Part shown: piece after piece, positions 32,218 to 41,770 of the stretch
Layout: the number at the start of each line of letters is the position of its first letter
Numbering within the stretch: position 1 is the stretch's first letter
NCBI GenBank assembly: GCA_023481165.1
Contig: JAMCWO010000005.1
Span: 1 to 46,765, forward strand
DNA: 46,765 bases
Direction of reading: 5' to 3'
Source of the DNA: Planctomycetota bacterium
GTDB lineage: Bacteria > Planctomycetota > Phycisphaerae > Sedimentisphaerales > Anaerobacaceae
Program-made: the position numbers and the translations under genes
Notes under the pieces: model-generated
The model's database searches: none
Seen by the model: the letters and a program-made list of their open reading frames with translations, nothing else
What the model was told of the DNA's origin: nothing

Positions 32218-33065
32218 AACAGCGTGTCCTGGAATCTCGTGATGTCCGCCAGCGCGAAGACCGGCCCATCCTTGCAGACAAACTTGGCACCGATCTGGCA
32301 GTGCCCGCACTGAGCCACGCCGCACTCCATTCGACGTTCGAGCGACACGTAGATATCGCCCGCAGACTGGCCATCAAGGAGCAGCGCCCCCGCCGCAAAC
32401 TTTATCATGACTTGTGGCCCACACATGAAGGAGATCGTCTCCGACAAAGCGGTGTGCACGCGTGGGAGCAGCTTGGTGACCACGCCCTCTTGCACCGGCA
32501 GAGGCAATTCGCCCCGCACCCGGTCCGCCGCTAGCAGGACGGTGATTTCCTCATTCCATTGCGCCAATTGTCGGCGGTAGAGGAGATCATCCGTGGTCTT
32601 CGCACCATACAGGAGAAAGACGTCGCGAAAACTGTCGCGATTCTCTCGTACATAGTCCACGACAGGCCGCAGCGGCGCCATGCCGATGCCGCCCGCCACC
32701 AGGATCAGATTCCTGCCCAGCGCTTTGTCCAGGGGCCAACCTGTGCCAAACGGGCCGCGGAACGTCACATGGTCGCCTTGCCTCAGCCGGCACAAGGCGG
32801 ACACCACGTTCCCTGCCGCTCGGATCGTGTGGACGAACGTGCCGGTGTAATCCTCCAAGGAGCTGAAGGAAAACGGCGCCTCTTTGAAGCCGGGCAGGCC
32901 GAGCATGTTGAACTGGCCCGGCCGGTAGCCCAGAGGTCGAGAGTCCGCCCGAACCAGCCGCAACGAGATCGTGTCGGCGCTCTCCGTAATCTTCTTTTGC
33001 ACCCGAGCCAACTGCGGTATCAACGGGTTATCCTCCAGAATGTCGCTCCCGTTTCCGTTTCCCAT
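32214..33065 (-). CDS. Hydrogenase gamma subunit (FAD/NAD(P)H reductase)
   Basis: A 283-residue flavoprotein of the ferredoxin-NADP reductase/PyrK type: FAD site YRPGQFNMLGLPG-KEAPFS, NAD(P) site ILVAGGIGMAPLRPV, and a C-terminal 2Fe-2S set MECGVAQCGHCQIG then VCKDGP. It exchanges electrons with NAD(P)H. It is 3 nt after the beta gene and overlaps the small-subunit start. Known counterpart is HydG of Pyrococcus sulfhydrogenase. Confidence 0.93.
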   Translation of the reverse strand: MGNGNGSDILEDNPLIPQLARVQKKITESADTISLRLVRADSRPLGYRPGQFNMLGLPGFKEAPFSFSSLEDYTGTFVHTIRAAGNVVSALCRLRQGDHVTFRGPFGTGWPLDKALGRNLILVAGGIGMAPLRPVVDYVRENRDSFRDVFLLYGAKTTDDLLYRRQLAQWNEEITVLLAADRVRGELPLPVQEGVVTKLLPRVHTALSETISFMCGPQVMIKFAAGALLLDGQSAGDIYVSLERRMECGVAQCGHCQIGAKFVCKDGPVFALADITRFQDTLL

Positions 33066-33068
33066 CGC

Positions 33069-34127
33069 CTACCCCAACTCCAATTGCCGCGTCGGGGCCC
33101 GCTGAATCTCTTTGGCCATCTCTGTAATATCAATGCCTGTGGGGCACCAGGTCATGCACCGGCCGCACCCGATGCAGCCGAAGCAGCCATACTGCTCGAC
33201 CCAGGTACACAGTTTATGCGTCATGAACTGCCGCAGTCGGGCCTGTTGCGGCTGGCGGAAGTTGCCGTCATGCACCTCGGCAAACCAGTAGTCCTGACAG
33301 GCATCCCAGTGGCGGCTGCGCTCCACGATCTTCGCCTCGAAGTCCACCCGGTCGACCATCTTGTAGCAGAAGCACGTGGGGCAGACCAGCACGCAATTGC
33401 TGCAACCGAGGCACCGGGCATCGGCCACCTCTTTGTAGACAGGGTGCTCAAAAGTCCGCATCAGAAGCTCCGGCAGGCCCTCCGTTTCCAGGCTCTTGGT
33501 AAACGAGGCGGCGGCCTGCTGCTCAAGCCGGGATTTCTCATACAGCCGCATCCGGCCGGTCTTCTGCAAGCCCGGAGCGGTCTCGATGAGTTCCTGACCT
33601 CGTGGCGAGCCCGCTTCGAGCAGGTATTCCCCATCGAGGGCCGTCATGACCACGTCGAATCCTTCCGTGAGCCGCAGGAACGGACCTGTGCCCATCGAGG
33701 CACAAAAGCCCTGGTCGCAGGCTCGACTGCAGTTCAGCACCACCGTATAGGTTTCCTGCCGCCGCTTCGCGTAATAGAAATCCTTGTTGGGGCCCAGAAA
33801 CGTTCGATCCAACACGCTGATGGCGTGCATGTCGCATGGGTGGATGGCAAAGATCAGTTGCGTGCGGGCCGGGCCGGGATCGGCCGCCATGTACGTGTTG
33901 GTTTCTCGATCAATCTTGCATAGCCGCTGAACCGATGGATAGATGAAGAAACGCGGGCCGAGCATCGTCGTGCAATAGTCCAGCGCAAGCGGCGCGCTGT
34001 TGTCGATTGGCGCAAAGACGTTCTGCCCCCGTTTGGCGGCGACGGGTCCCAGCACCTGAAACCGGCCTGCCAGCGAATCCACCCAACGGCACAGGTTATC
34101 GGCGGAAATTGAATGGCTCGTGCTCAT
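33069..34127 (-). CDS. Hydrogenase beta subunit (4Fe-4S dicluster protein)
   Basis: A 352-residue iron-sulfur protein like HydB of sulfhydrogenase. The N-terminal part has FAIHPCDMHAISVLDRTF; two cluster motifs follow, CLGCSNCVLVCPTCFC and CFGCIGCGRCMTWCP. It relays electrons between gamma and other subunits. The ATG is 3 nt after the stop of the copper ATPase gene and has AGGTGAAAG, so translation may be coupled to that gene. Confidence 0.92.
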   Translation of the reverse strand: MSTSHSISADNLCRWVDSLAGRFQVLGPVAAKRGQNVFAPIDNSAPLALDYCTTMLGPRFFIYPSVQRLCKIDRETNTYMAADPGPARTQLIFAIHPCDMHAISVLDRTFLGPNKDFYYAKRRQETYTVVLNCSRACDQGFCASMGTGPFLRLTEGFDVVMTALDGEYLLEAGSPRGQELIETAPGLQKTGRMRLYEKSRLEQQAAASFTKSLETEGLPELLMRTFEHPVYKEVADARCLGCSNCVLVCPTCFCYKMVDRVDFEAKIVERSRHWDACQDYWFAEVHDGNFRQPQQARLRQFMTHKLCTWVEQYGCFGCIGCGRCMTWCPTGIDITEMAKEIQRAPTRQLELG

Positions 34128-34130
34128 CTT

Positions 34131-36374
34131 TCACCTGGCAGGCCCCACCGGGGCTTCAGACACGATTTCGCGCACCGGAGAGCCCGCGTCTGCGCCGCGT
34201 CCTTTCTTGCGGTAGGAGATCCGCCGCGCGTTCACCGCCACGATAATCGTGCTCAGCGACATCACGATCGCGCCCACCGCCGGCGGCAGCACCACGCCGT
34301 AGTGGTACAGCACGCCGGCCGCCAGCGGAATCGCGACCACGTTGTAGCCCGTAGCCCATAACAGATTCTGCACCATCTTGCGATTGGTCAGACGCGACAG
34401 AGCGATCACGTCGGCCACATCCCGCGGATCGTTCTCCACGAGAATGACATCGGCCGTCTCGATCGCCACCTCCGTTCCCGCCCCGATCGCGATTCCCACA
34501 TCGGCTTGCGCCAGAGCCGGGGCATCGTTCACGCCATCGCCCACCATCGCCACTTTCTTGCCCAGCCGCTGCAGTTCCCGGATTTTCTCCGATTTCTGGT
34601 CCGGAAGCACCTCAGCAAAATACGTATTCAGCCCCAGCCGTTCGGCCACGTAACGGGCCGTCGGCTCGTTATCGCCGGTGATCATGGCAACTTCCATGCC
34701 GCGGTCCTTGAGCATGCGCACCGCCTCCTGGGATTCGTCCCGAAGGAGGTCGGCCAGCGCGATCAGGCCCTGAACCTTCCCGCCGGAGATGACCAGCACA
34801 ATGGTCTTGCCTTGGGCGGCGATAGGATCGACGCGGGCGGCCATCTCGCGCTCGCGGATTCCTGCCGTTGCCAGGATTCGCATGCTTCCGACAAGGACCT
34901 CCTCCTCATCTACTGTCGCTTTCGCCCCGCGGCCGGGCAGGGAGGCGAAATTCGAGATCGGCGCCGGCCTGAGCCCTGCTTCCTCGGCCTGGCGCACAAT
35001 GCCTCGGGCAATGGTATGTTCGGAGTTCTGCTCAACCGAGGCCGCCTGGCGCAACAGTTTCTCTTCACCCCAATCGCCGAAGCTGACGACATCGCTGACG
35101 CCGAATTCGCCTTTGGTGAGAGTTCCAGTCTTATCGAAGACGACGGTATCCACACGGCGGGCGTTTTCGAACGGCGTTCTCTGGCGGATTAGCAGGCCGT
35201 TGCGGGCGGAAATAGCGGTGATCATCGCCACCACCAACGGCACGGCCAGCCCCAACGCGTGCGGGCAAGTGATCACCATCACCGTGACCATCCGCTCCAT
35301 GGCGAACGCCGGTCCCTGCCCCAGCCCCAGCCAGACGCCCAGTGTAATGAAGCCGCCGACCAGCGCGATGATCGTCAGGGCAAAGGCCGCCCGGTCCGCC
35401 AGCCCCTGCGCCCGCGACTTGCTCGCGCCGGCCTGCTCTACCAGCTTGACGACCTGCGCCAAGTACGATTCCGCGCCCGTTCTGGTCGCCTGGGTCATCA
35501 GCGAGCCCGTGCCGTTGACAGACCCGCCAATCACCTGGTCCCCCTCTTTCTTGGCGACGAGTCGGGACTCACCCGTCAGCATCGACTCATCGATTTCGCT
35601 TTCGCCGTCGACAATGCTGCCATCGGCGGGAATCCGCTCGCCCGGCCGGATCAATACCGTTTGCCCCGCCCGCAGCTCCGCAAGCGGCACATCTGCGACC
35701 GACCCGTCCGGTCGAATCAGATGCGCCTCGTTGGGCAATAGCTTGGCCAGGTCCTCCAGGGCCTTGGAGGCCCCCATCACCGACCGCATCTCAATCCAGT
35801 GCCCCAGCAGCATGATGTCGATCAGGGTCGCCAACTCCCAGAAGAAGACCTGCCCCGGCGCATGGGCCAGCACGAGCACGCTGTACACGTAAGCGACAGT
35901 GATCGCGACGGCAATCAGGGTCATCATGCCGGGCAGCCGGTCCCGCAACTCCTGCACAGATCCCTGTAAGAAAGGCCGGCCGCCATAGAAGAAAATGACA
36001 GTCGAGAAGAGGAACAGCAACAGGCCGCGCGCGGGAAACTGGCCTGTGGGCCCGATCGTGGGCGAAAGAATCACGATGGGCACGGTCAGCACCAGGGAGA
36101 TCCAGAACCGTTTCTGGAAATCCGCCACCATGTGCGCATGGTGCCCCGCGTGCCCTCCGGCATGGGGCCCATGCGCGGCATGGGCCACCAGCCGTTCCTC
36201 CTCGGCAGGGGCCGCCTGCGCTGCCTGGGCCAGGGCTGGAGCGCCTGGAGCCTGATATTGACTCCTGCAATGCTCGCTGCAGAAATAGACGGTCCAGCCG
36301 TCCTTTTCAAAAGTGACGGCGTGACTCTTGTCAACCATCATTCCGCAGACCGGGTCGCGGACTCTCTCGGCCAT
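34131..36374 (-). CDS. CopB-type P1B copper-exporting ATPase with YHS domain (1)
   Basis: A 747-residue ATPase. An N-terminal YHS metal-binding domain (DPVCGMMVDKSHAVTF, FCSEHC) and a His-rich stretch (HAAHGPHAGGHAGHHAH) precede the membrane part with the translocation motif TCPHALGLAVPL. The CPH signature marks the P1B-3/CopB group (Cu, Ag export). Also present are TGES in the A-domain, DKTGTLTKG with the phospho-Asp, and MVGDGVNDAPAL. GAGGGGAC precedes the ATG. It is the last copper gene before the hydrogenase operon. Confidence 0.95.
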   Translation of the reverse strand: MAERVRDPVCGMMVDKSHAVTFEKDGWTVYFCSEHCRSQYQAPGAPALAQAAQAAPAEEERLVAHAAHGPHAGGHAGHHAHMVADFQKRFWISLVLTVPIVILSPTIGPTGQFPARGLLLFLFSTVIFFYGGRPFLQGSVQELRDRLPGMMTLIAVAITVAYVYSVLVLAHAPGQVFFWELATLIDIMLLGHWIEMRSVMGASKALEDLAKLLPNEAHLIRPDGSVADVPLAELRAGQTVLIRPGERIPADGSIVDGESEIDESMLTGESRLVAKKEGDQVIGGSVNGTGSLMTQATRTGAESYLAQVVKLVEQAGASKSRAQGLADRAAFALTIIALVGGFITLGVWLGLGQGPAFAMERMVTVMVITCPHALGLAVPLVVAMITAISARNGLLIRQRTPFENARRVDTVVFDKTGTLTKGEFGVSDVVSFGDWGEEKLLRQAASVEQNSEHTIARGIVRQAEEAGLRPAPISNFASLPGRGAKATVDEEEVLVGSMRILATAGIREREMAARVDPIAAQGKTIVLVISGGKVQGLIALADLLRDESQEAVRMLKDRGMEVAMITGDNEPTARYVAERLGLNTYFAEVLPDQKSEKIRELQRLGKKVAMVGDGVNDAPALAQADVGIAIGAGTEVAIETADVILVENDPRDVADVIALSRLTNRKMVQNLLWATGYNVVAIPLAAGVLYHYGVVLPPAVGAIVMSLSTIIVAVNARRISYRKKGRGADAGSPVREIVSEAPVGPAR

Positions 36375-36430
36375 AACGTCCCCTCAGGAAAAGTCGGTCC
36401 AGCGCGCGCTGCTTACCACTGTCGATCGGC

Positions 36431-36506
36431 TTTCTTGCCCAGCCGCATGCACCTGTCGCATTGTCGCCGATTTCCGGTCCGGGAGCACCTAAGCAAAATG
36501 CGTATT
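36431..36506 (-). pseudogene. Fragment of a copper ATPase P-domain
   Basis: The DNA aligns at roughly 85% with 34554-34628 of the CopB gene (encoding NTYFAEVLPDQKSEKIREL-Q-LGKK), with one 1-nt indel. Translation gives NTHFA-stop-VLPDRKSA, so it is dead. It is flanked upstream by the methyltransferase fragment. Confidence 0.8.
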
Positions 36507-36550
36507 TGACTCCGACGGTTCGCGCTCCATTCGATGAAACCGAGGAAGAG

Positions 36551-36721
36551 CTACGGTGCCGGCGTTGCCACGATCATCTGGAATACGTCGAGAAGGAGAT
36601 CTCTTTCGAGCTTGATGGCAAATCCCCGCAAGCCCACCAAATAGTACAGGTGGGCCGTCAGATCGTACCGAGGGGCGCGTCTGCGATACAGCCGCGCCGT
36701 GGATGCCTTATCAAGGGCCAT
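36551..36721 (-). pseudogene. Truncated class I SAM methyltransferase (N-terminus only)
   Basis: A 56-codon frame starting inside the end of the second CopB gene. RLYRRRAPRYDLTAHLYYLV then GLRGFAIK corresponds to the start of UbiE-like methyltransferases, whose SAM-binding GxGxG motif would follow; instead the frame ends after ATPAP. The ATG overlaps the ATPase stop region by about 11 nt, as an intact coupled gene would. Confidence 0.65.
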
Positions 36722-38909
36722 GGATAGCCTCCCCCGCTGGGGCTCCCCGAACTCGAAGGAATTTGGCGTTGAGCGCGACAACGACGGTGGAGAGTGCCAT
36801 CAGAGCTGCGCCAACTGCAGGACTTAGGAGAATGCCGAAGCGATACAGGACGCCGGCGGCCAGCGGGATCGCTACGACATTGTAGCCGGTAGCCCAGAGC
36901 AGGTTCTGGACCATCTTGCGGTAGGTGGCGCGGGCCAGTTCCATGATCCGGGTGGCGTCGCGTGGATCGGAACGCACCAGCACGATATCGGCCGATTCGA
37001 TGGCGACGTCCGTGCCGGCCCCGATGGCAATGCCGACATCCGCCTGCGTCAGGGCCGGGGCATCGTTCACACCGTCGCCCGTCATGGCCACCACGAGCCC
37101 GCGCGCCTGCACCTCTTGGACTTTGGCGGCCTTCTGATCCGGCAATACTTCGGCGAAATAATCATCCAGGTCCAATTCGCGGGCCACCCAGCGTGCGACC
37201 GGCTCCGCATCGCCAGTGATCATCATCGTCTGAATGCCCATTTCCTTGAGCCGCTGCAAGGCCTCCCGCGATTCCGGCCGGATGAGATCCGCGAGGGCGA
37301 TCGCGCCCTCGATCCTATCCTCGACCAGCACATAAACTACAGTCTTGCCCTGGCCGGCCACTTGTCGCACGCGGTCGTTGTCTACCGAGAGGTCGTGCTC
37401 CTTCAGATAGCCCGGACTGACGACTTTGACATTGTGGCCATCCACGGTCGCCTGCGCGCCCTTGCCAGGGATTGCCCGGAAGTCTTTCGGCGGGCCGAAC
37501 GGAACGCCCCGCGCGCGGGCCCCGTCCACAATCCCCTGGGCGATGGGGTGCTCCGACTGGCTTTCCAGGGAAGCGGCCAGTTCCAACAGTTCGTTTTCCG
37601 CGCGGTCGCCCAGCACGAGCACGTCGGTGACCCCGAAGCGGCCCTGGGTTAACGTACCGGTTTTATCGAACATGATGGCATTCACATCGCGAGCCCGCTC
37701 AAAGGCCGAGCGGTCGCGAATCAACAGACCGTGACTCGCCGAGAGGGCCGTCGAGACCGCCACCACCAGCGGCACCGCCAACCCCAACGCGTGCGGGCAA
37801 GTGATGACCATGACGGTGACCATCCGCTCCAAGGCAAACTGGAAGCTCTGCCCGAAGATCAGCCAGAACGCCAGGGTGCCGCCGCCGATAGTCAGGGCGA
37901 TGATCGTCAGCCCGACCGCGGCACGGTTGGCGATGTCCTGCGTTCGGGAGCGCGATTCCTGCGCCTTGCGCACCATCTCAATGACTTGGGCCAGGTAGGT
38001 TTCGTCGCCAGTCTTTTGCACTTCGATGGTGAAGGCCGCCTCGCCGTTGACCGAGCCGCCGATGACTTCATCCCCCTCTCCTTTCTCGACCGGCTGGCTC
38101 TCACCCGTGAGCATGGCCTGGTTGACACTGGTGCGACCCTCGACGATCCGGCCGTCGATCGGGACCTTCTCGCCCGGTTTGACGACCACCCGGTCCCCGG
38201 GATGCAGATCGCTGACGGGCACGTCCTCCGTGCCGCCCGCCGCTGTGACGCGGTGGGCCTCGGCCGGCATGAGTTGCACGAGGCTCTCCAAGGCGCGTGA
38301 GGCCCCCATGACCGAGCGCATCTCAATCCAATGGCCGAGCAGCATCACGTCGATCAGGGTCGCCAATTCCCAGAAGAAGATCGCGCCGGTCAAACCGAAC
38401 ACAACGGCACTACTGTAGACGTAGGCCACGCTGATGGCCAAGGCAATCAGCGTCATCATGCCGGGCTCCCTCTTGCCCAACTCCTCGAGCAGCCCCTTGA
38501 GGAACGGCCAACCACCATAGAAGAAAATGACGGTTGAGAAGCCGAAGAGAACGTAGCCGTCCCCCGGGAAACGCAGTGCCTCTCTGAGCCCCAGAACGCT
38601 CTGGATCATCGGTGACAGGAGGATGACAGGAACCGTCAGAACGAGCGACACCCAGAACCGCCGTCGGTAATTTGCCACCATCTGGGCGTGATGTCCCGCG
38701 TGACCCTCCCCGTGGCGGCCATGGGCGGCGTGCGCTGCCAGCCGTTCTTTCTGTTCATGCTCCATGTGCTCACCTCGCCGCCTGGGCTCTCGTTGCTCGT
38801 GGGCCTCGCGCTCGGGGTGAGCCACCGGGCCATGGAGCCGCTCATAGTCATGGCTCCCAGGTCGGCGTTCTTCCTCCGTTTGCGGATGCTGGCGCGTATG
38901 GTGGTCCAT
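36711..38909 (-). CDS. CopB-type P1B copper-exporting ATPase (2)
   Basis: A 732-residue ATPase, paralogous to the one at 34131-36374 but lacking the YHS domain. The N-terminal 80 residues are very rich in His, Glu and Arg (HTRQHPQTEEERRPGSHDYE; HAAHGRHGEGHAGHHAQ), likely Cu/Ag-binding. CPHALGLAVPLV, DKTGTLTQGRFG and MTGDGVNDAPAL are intact, so it is a CopB-type exporter. TAGGAGAG precedes the ATG; an internal ATG (MEHEQKERL) is a weaker alternative. Confidence 0.95.
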   Translation of the reverse strand: MDHHTRQHPQTEEERRPGSHDYERLHGPVAHPEREAHEQREPRRRGEHMEHEQKERLAAHAAHGRHGEGHAGHHAQMVANYRRRFWVSLVLTVPVILLSPMIQSVLGLREALRFPGDGYVLFGFSTVIFFYGGWPFLKGLLEELGKREPGMMTLIALAISVAYVYSSAVVFGLTGAIFFWELATLIDVMLLGHWIEMRSVMGASRALESLVQLMPAEAHRVTAAGGTEDVPVSDLHPGDRVVVKPGEKVPIDGRIVEGRTSVNQAMLTGESQPVEKGEGDEVIGGSVNGEAAFTIEVQKTGDETYLAQVIEMVRKAQESRSRTQDIANRAAVGLTIIALTIGGGTLAFWLIFGQSFQFALERMVTVMVITCPHALGLAVPLVVAVSTALSASHGLLIRDRSAFERARDVNAIMFDKTGTLTQGRFGVTDVLVLGDRAENELLELAASLESQSEHPIAQGIVDGARARGVPFGPPKDFRAIPGKGAQATVDGHNVKVVSPGYLKEHDLSVDNDRVRQVAGQGKTVVYVLVEDRIEGAIALADLIRPESREALQRLKEMGIQTMMITGDAEPVARWVARELDLDDYFAEVLPDQKAAKVQEVQARGLVVAMTGDGVNDAPALTQADVGIAIGAGTDVAIESADIVLVRSDPRDATRIMELARATYRKMVQNLLWATGYNVVAIPLAAGVLYRFGILLSPAVGAALMALSTVVVALNAKFLRVRGAPAGEAIHGP

Positions 38910-38988
38910 GTCGATCTCTCCTATACACCCTGCACATTTCGATCCTCAGGATTCGGCGCTGCCGCGGTGACTGTTCAGACTCACGCTC

Positions 38989-40326
38989 CTACGCAGGCTT
39001 AGCGCCAGTGTCCTTCACTCCATCATCCGAGAGTTCCTGTGCGGTGGCTCGCCGCGCCACCGTGTCATCAGGATGCTGGTACCAGCCCGGATCTTCGTAG
39101 CTGGTGAGGTTCGGCCGCACCTTCAGCACGGTCACCATGCCCCCCATGCCAATCGGCCCGAACTGATAGTCAATACCCTTCATCGCAATCGTGTTGGGCG
39201 GGAGCGCCATACGCATCTCACCCATCCCGCCGTTGCCGGTCAGGCCTGTGGTCATATACCCCGGCAACAACCGGCCGATCTTCTCGTTCAGATCGCCGGG
39301 ATCGACATCCATCAGAAGCAGAGAATCGTGGCCCATCTGGTTCATAACATGGTGTGTCATATGGCAATGAACCGCCCAATCGCCGGGGTTATCGGCCACA
39401 AAGTCGATGGTTCGTACCGCCCCAACTGGAACCAGGACCGTCGCCTCGGGCCACCTGGCCGTCGGTGGGAGTTGGCCGCCGTCGGTCTCAACCACCGCAA
39501 ACGAATAACCATGAATGTGAATAGGATGATGGTCCTGAGCGCTAAGATTGCCGAAGCGGATGCGGACTCGATCTCCTTGCCTGGCCACCAGCGGCTCCGT
39601 AGCGGGGAACACCTTGCTGTTGAAGGTGAACAGATTGAAGTCGGTCATGATGAGCGTGTTGGGCCGGCTGGTGCCGGGGTCGATGAACCACTCGTTGAGC
39701 ATGATGACAAAGTCGCGGTCGGGACGGGGCTGCGTGGGCTGGCGCGGATGGACCACGATCATCCCGTTCAGGCCCATCCCCAGTTGTGTCAGTTCGTCGA
39801 AATGGGGGTGGTACATGAACGTGCCGGGACGCGGGAAGGCGAACTCATAGCGAAACGTCTCGCCCGGCGGGATCGCCGGCTGGTTCAGACCGTGAACGCC
39901 ATCCATGCCGTTGGGTACAATGACGCCATGCCAATGAACCGTCGTCGCCTCGGGCAGCTTGTTGGTCACGTAGATGCGCACCCGGTCTCCCTCGACCACC
40001 TCCATCGTCGGGCCGGACGTTCGGCCGTTGTACCCCCAGCAATGGGCCTTCAAGCCGGGAGCGAATTCATCCTCGACCGGCTCCGCCACCAAGTGAAAGA
40101 TCTTCGCTCCGCCCACGACTTTCCAGGGCAGCGTCACCCCGTTGGGGGTGACAACGGGTGTATAGTCTTGGCCGGGCTCTCCCGGCGGGAAGACCGGCAG
40201 GTTCGCATAGGCCGGCACAGCAGCCGTCGGGGCGCTAGGTGTGTCGGCACCGCGAGCTTGGGGAGATAGCATCGCTGCGCCTGACGCCACAGCGCCGGAA
40301 ACGAGAAACTCACGTCGCGTGGGCAT
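38989..40326 (-). CDS. Tat-exported multicopper oxidase
   Basis: A 445-residue two/three-cupredoxin oxidase. The Tat signal MPTRREFLVSGAVASGAAM is followed by the four Cu-ligand motifs: TVHWHG, YHPHFDE, HHPIHIHG and HCHMTHHVMNQM (T1 Cu with Met ligand). Such enzymes oxidise Cu(I) to less toxic Cu(II) in the periplasm. ATG 40326 has GGGGAG upstream and is preferred over the GTG-like opening at 40344, which overlaps the TolC-like stop. Confidence 0.95.
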   Translation of the reverse strand: MPTRREFLVSGAVASGAAMLSPQARGADTPSAPTAAVPAYANLPVFPPGEPGQDYTPVVTPNGVTLPWKVVGGAKIFHLVAEPVEDEFAPGLKAHCWGYNGRTSGPTMEVVEGDRVRIYVTNKLPEATTVHWHGVIVPNGMDGVHGLNQPAIPPGETFRYEFAFPRPGTFMYHPHFDELTQLGMGLNGMIVVHPRQPTQPRPDRDFVIMLNEWFIDPGTSRPNTLIMTDFNLFTFNSKVFPATEPLVARQGDRVRIRFGNLSAQDHHPIHIHGYSFAVVETDGGQLPPTARWPEATVLVPVGAVRTIDFVADNPGDWAVHCHMTHHVMNQMGHDSLLLMDVDPGDLNEKIGRLLPGYMTTGLTGNGGMGEMRMALPPNTIAMKGIDYQFGPIGMGGMVTVLKVRPNLTSYEDPGWYQHPDDTVARRATAQELSDDGVKDTGAKPA

Positions 40327-40343
40327 GACTGTTCTCCCCTTCA

Positions 40344-41768
40344 TCAGGAGTCGCTACCGGGGTTGGCGCGGCCGGTTCGATCTTCCGCTCCCTTACGAGA
40401 ATCGCTCCCGGCGGTCGTCTCCTGGAGCACATGGCCCGCCAACGCATGCTCCAGCTCCGCTCGCGCGATCCAGTAGTCTCGCAGGGCCTTAATGTATCGC
40501 ATGCCCGCGTCGACCTGTTCGCGCTTCGTCTGGAGCAATTCGAATTGCGTCATCTGCATGGCGTTGTACCGTAGCAGGGCCTGCTCCGTCACTCTCTGCT
40601 GAAGCGGAAGCACAAGGTCGCGGTAGAAAATGACCTGCTGGCGGGTAAGGCGTAGAACGTCCCGGACCCGTCGTACCCGGGAACGAATCTCCACCGCAAG
40701 TGCCGTGTACTGGTTCCACCACTGGACGAACCTGGCCTTGGCACTGGCAGCGGCCGCCTGCCCCTGATCGAAGAGCGGCAGCGGCAACGATAAGGCCGGC
40801 CCCGCCGTCCACAAGCCATCCGGCTCGCGTTCCACGTGCGCCCCCAACTGTACTTGGCTGATCGCGGAGACCGTTCGCGTCAGGCCGACTTGCCGGCCGG
40901 CCGTCTCCAATCTCTGGTATAGGGCGGCCAGATCGACATTCGTTTCGATGGCTCGCCGTTCCAGGTGGTCGAGGTTCATTTCCTCCGGGGGCAGATCAGG
41001 CAGTCGAGACTCGATTCGCCACGTCACGTCCGCGCCCCAAAGCCCCATCAGCGTATTGAGTCGTTCCCGATCCTCGATCACCCCTTGCTCCACAGTAGAC
41101 AGGTCCAGTCGTGCCTGCTCGTAGGCCACCTGCTCGCGCGCCAGGGCCAGATCATTCAAGTTGCCGGCCTTCTGCATTCGTTGTGCCAACTCGTAAGCAG
41201 CCTCCGCTGCTTCCAACACCGTGCGACGCATCTGAAGGATCTGCGCATCCGCCTGCAAATGATAGAAGCTCGCCTGCACTTGCGCGGAAAGCTCCAGGAT
41301 GTCGGCCAACACCTGTGATTTGGTCCGCTCCAGGTCGACGGCCGCCAGCCTGCGGCGCAGAGGAATCAGCAGGACATGGAGGAAGTCGTCCATTACGGCG
41401 AACTCCATGGCCTTGTTGTTCCCATCGTTGTGGAAGCGCCGCTCAAAATCGAAGATGGGATTTTTCAGCAGGCCCGCCTGCACCAGCGCTGCCTGCGCCA
41501 AGCCCAGTTCCTGAAAGGCCGCCTGGAGGCGGCGATTATTCAGCAAAGCGATTTGTACGGCTTGCGCCGGACCGATCTCTTCGCTCAGAAGCCGATGAAC
41601 CGCCTCGTCCGCTTGATGATCCTCCTCGGTCCCACGATTCCACTGCACATGCTGACCCAATCGGGATTGAGTCCTCCGCTGGATGTCCGCAAGACCAGCA
41701 TCTTTAGGGACCGCGGCACAGCCTGCCAGGATGCCCAAGACCATCATAAGGCCAAATGCTCGCATCAT
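40344..41768 (-). CDS. TolC/CusC-family outer-membrane lipoprotein
   Basis: A 474-residue outer-membrane efflux protein. A lipobox LAGC (Cys17) and the coiled-coil helical repeats (AQAVQIALLNNRRLQAAFQE, then LERRAIETNVDLAALYQRLE) with a conserved mid-region SLPLPLFDQGQAA indicate the family. It would be the outer-membrane exit duct for metals, but no RND pump or periplasmic adaptor is encoded in the window. ATG has GGGGAGG upstream. It is cotranscribed with the oxidase. Confidence 0.92.
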   Translation of the reverse strand: MMRAFGLMMVLGILAGCAAVPKDAGLADIQRRTQSRLGQHVQWNRGTEEDHQADEAVHRLLSEEIGPAQAVQIALLNNRRLQAAFQELGLAQAALVQAGLLKNPIFDFERRFHNDGNNKAMEFAVMDDFLHVLLIPLRRRLAAVDLERTKSQVLADILELSAQVQASFYHLQADAQILQMRRTVLEAAEAAYELAQRMQKAGNLNDLALAREQVAYEQARLDLSTVEQGVIEDRERLNTLMGLWGADVTWRIESRLPDLPPEEMNLDHLERRAIETNVDLAALYQRLETAGRQVGLTRTVSAISQVQLGAHVEREPDGLWTAGPALSLPLPLFDQGQAAAASAKARFVQWWNQYTALAVEIRSRVRRVRDVLRLTRQQVIFYRDLVLPLQQRVTEQALLRYNAMQMTQFELLQTKREQVDAGMRYIKALRDYWIARAELEHALAGHVLQETTAGSDSRKGAEDRTGRANPGSDS

Positions 41769-41770
41769 GG

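Noticed and set aside
32559-33923. 454-codon plus-strand frame
   Set aside because: Antisense to hydrogenase beta and gamma genes with intact cofactor motifs.
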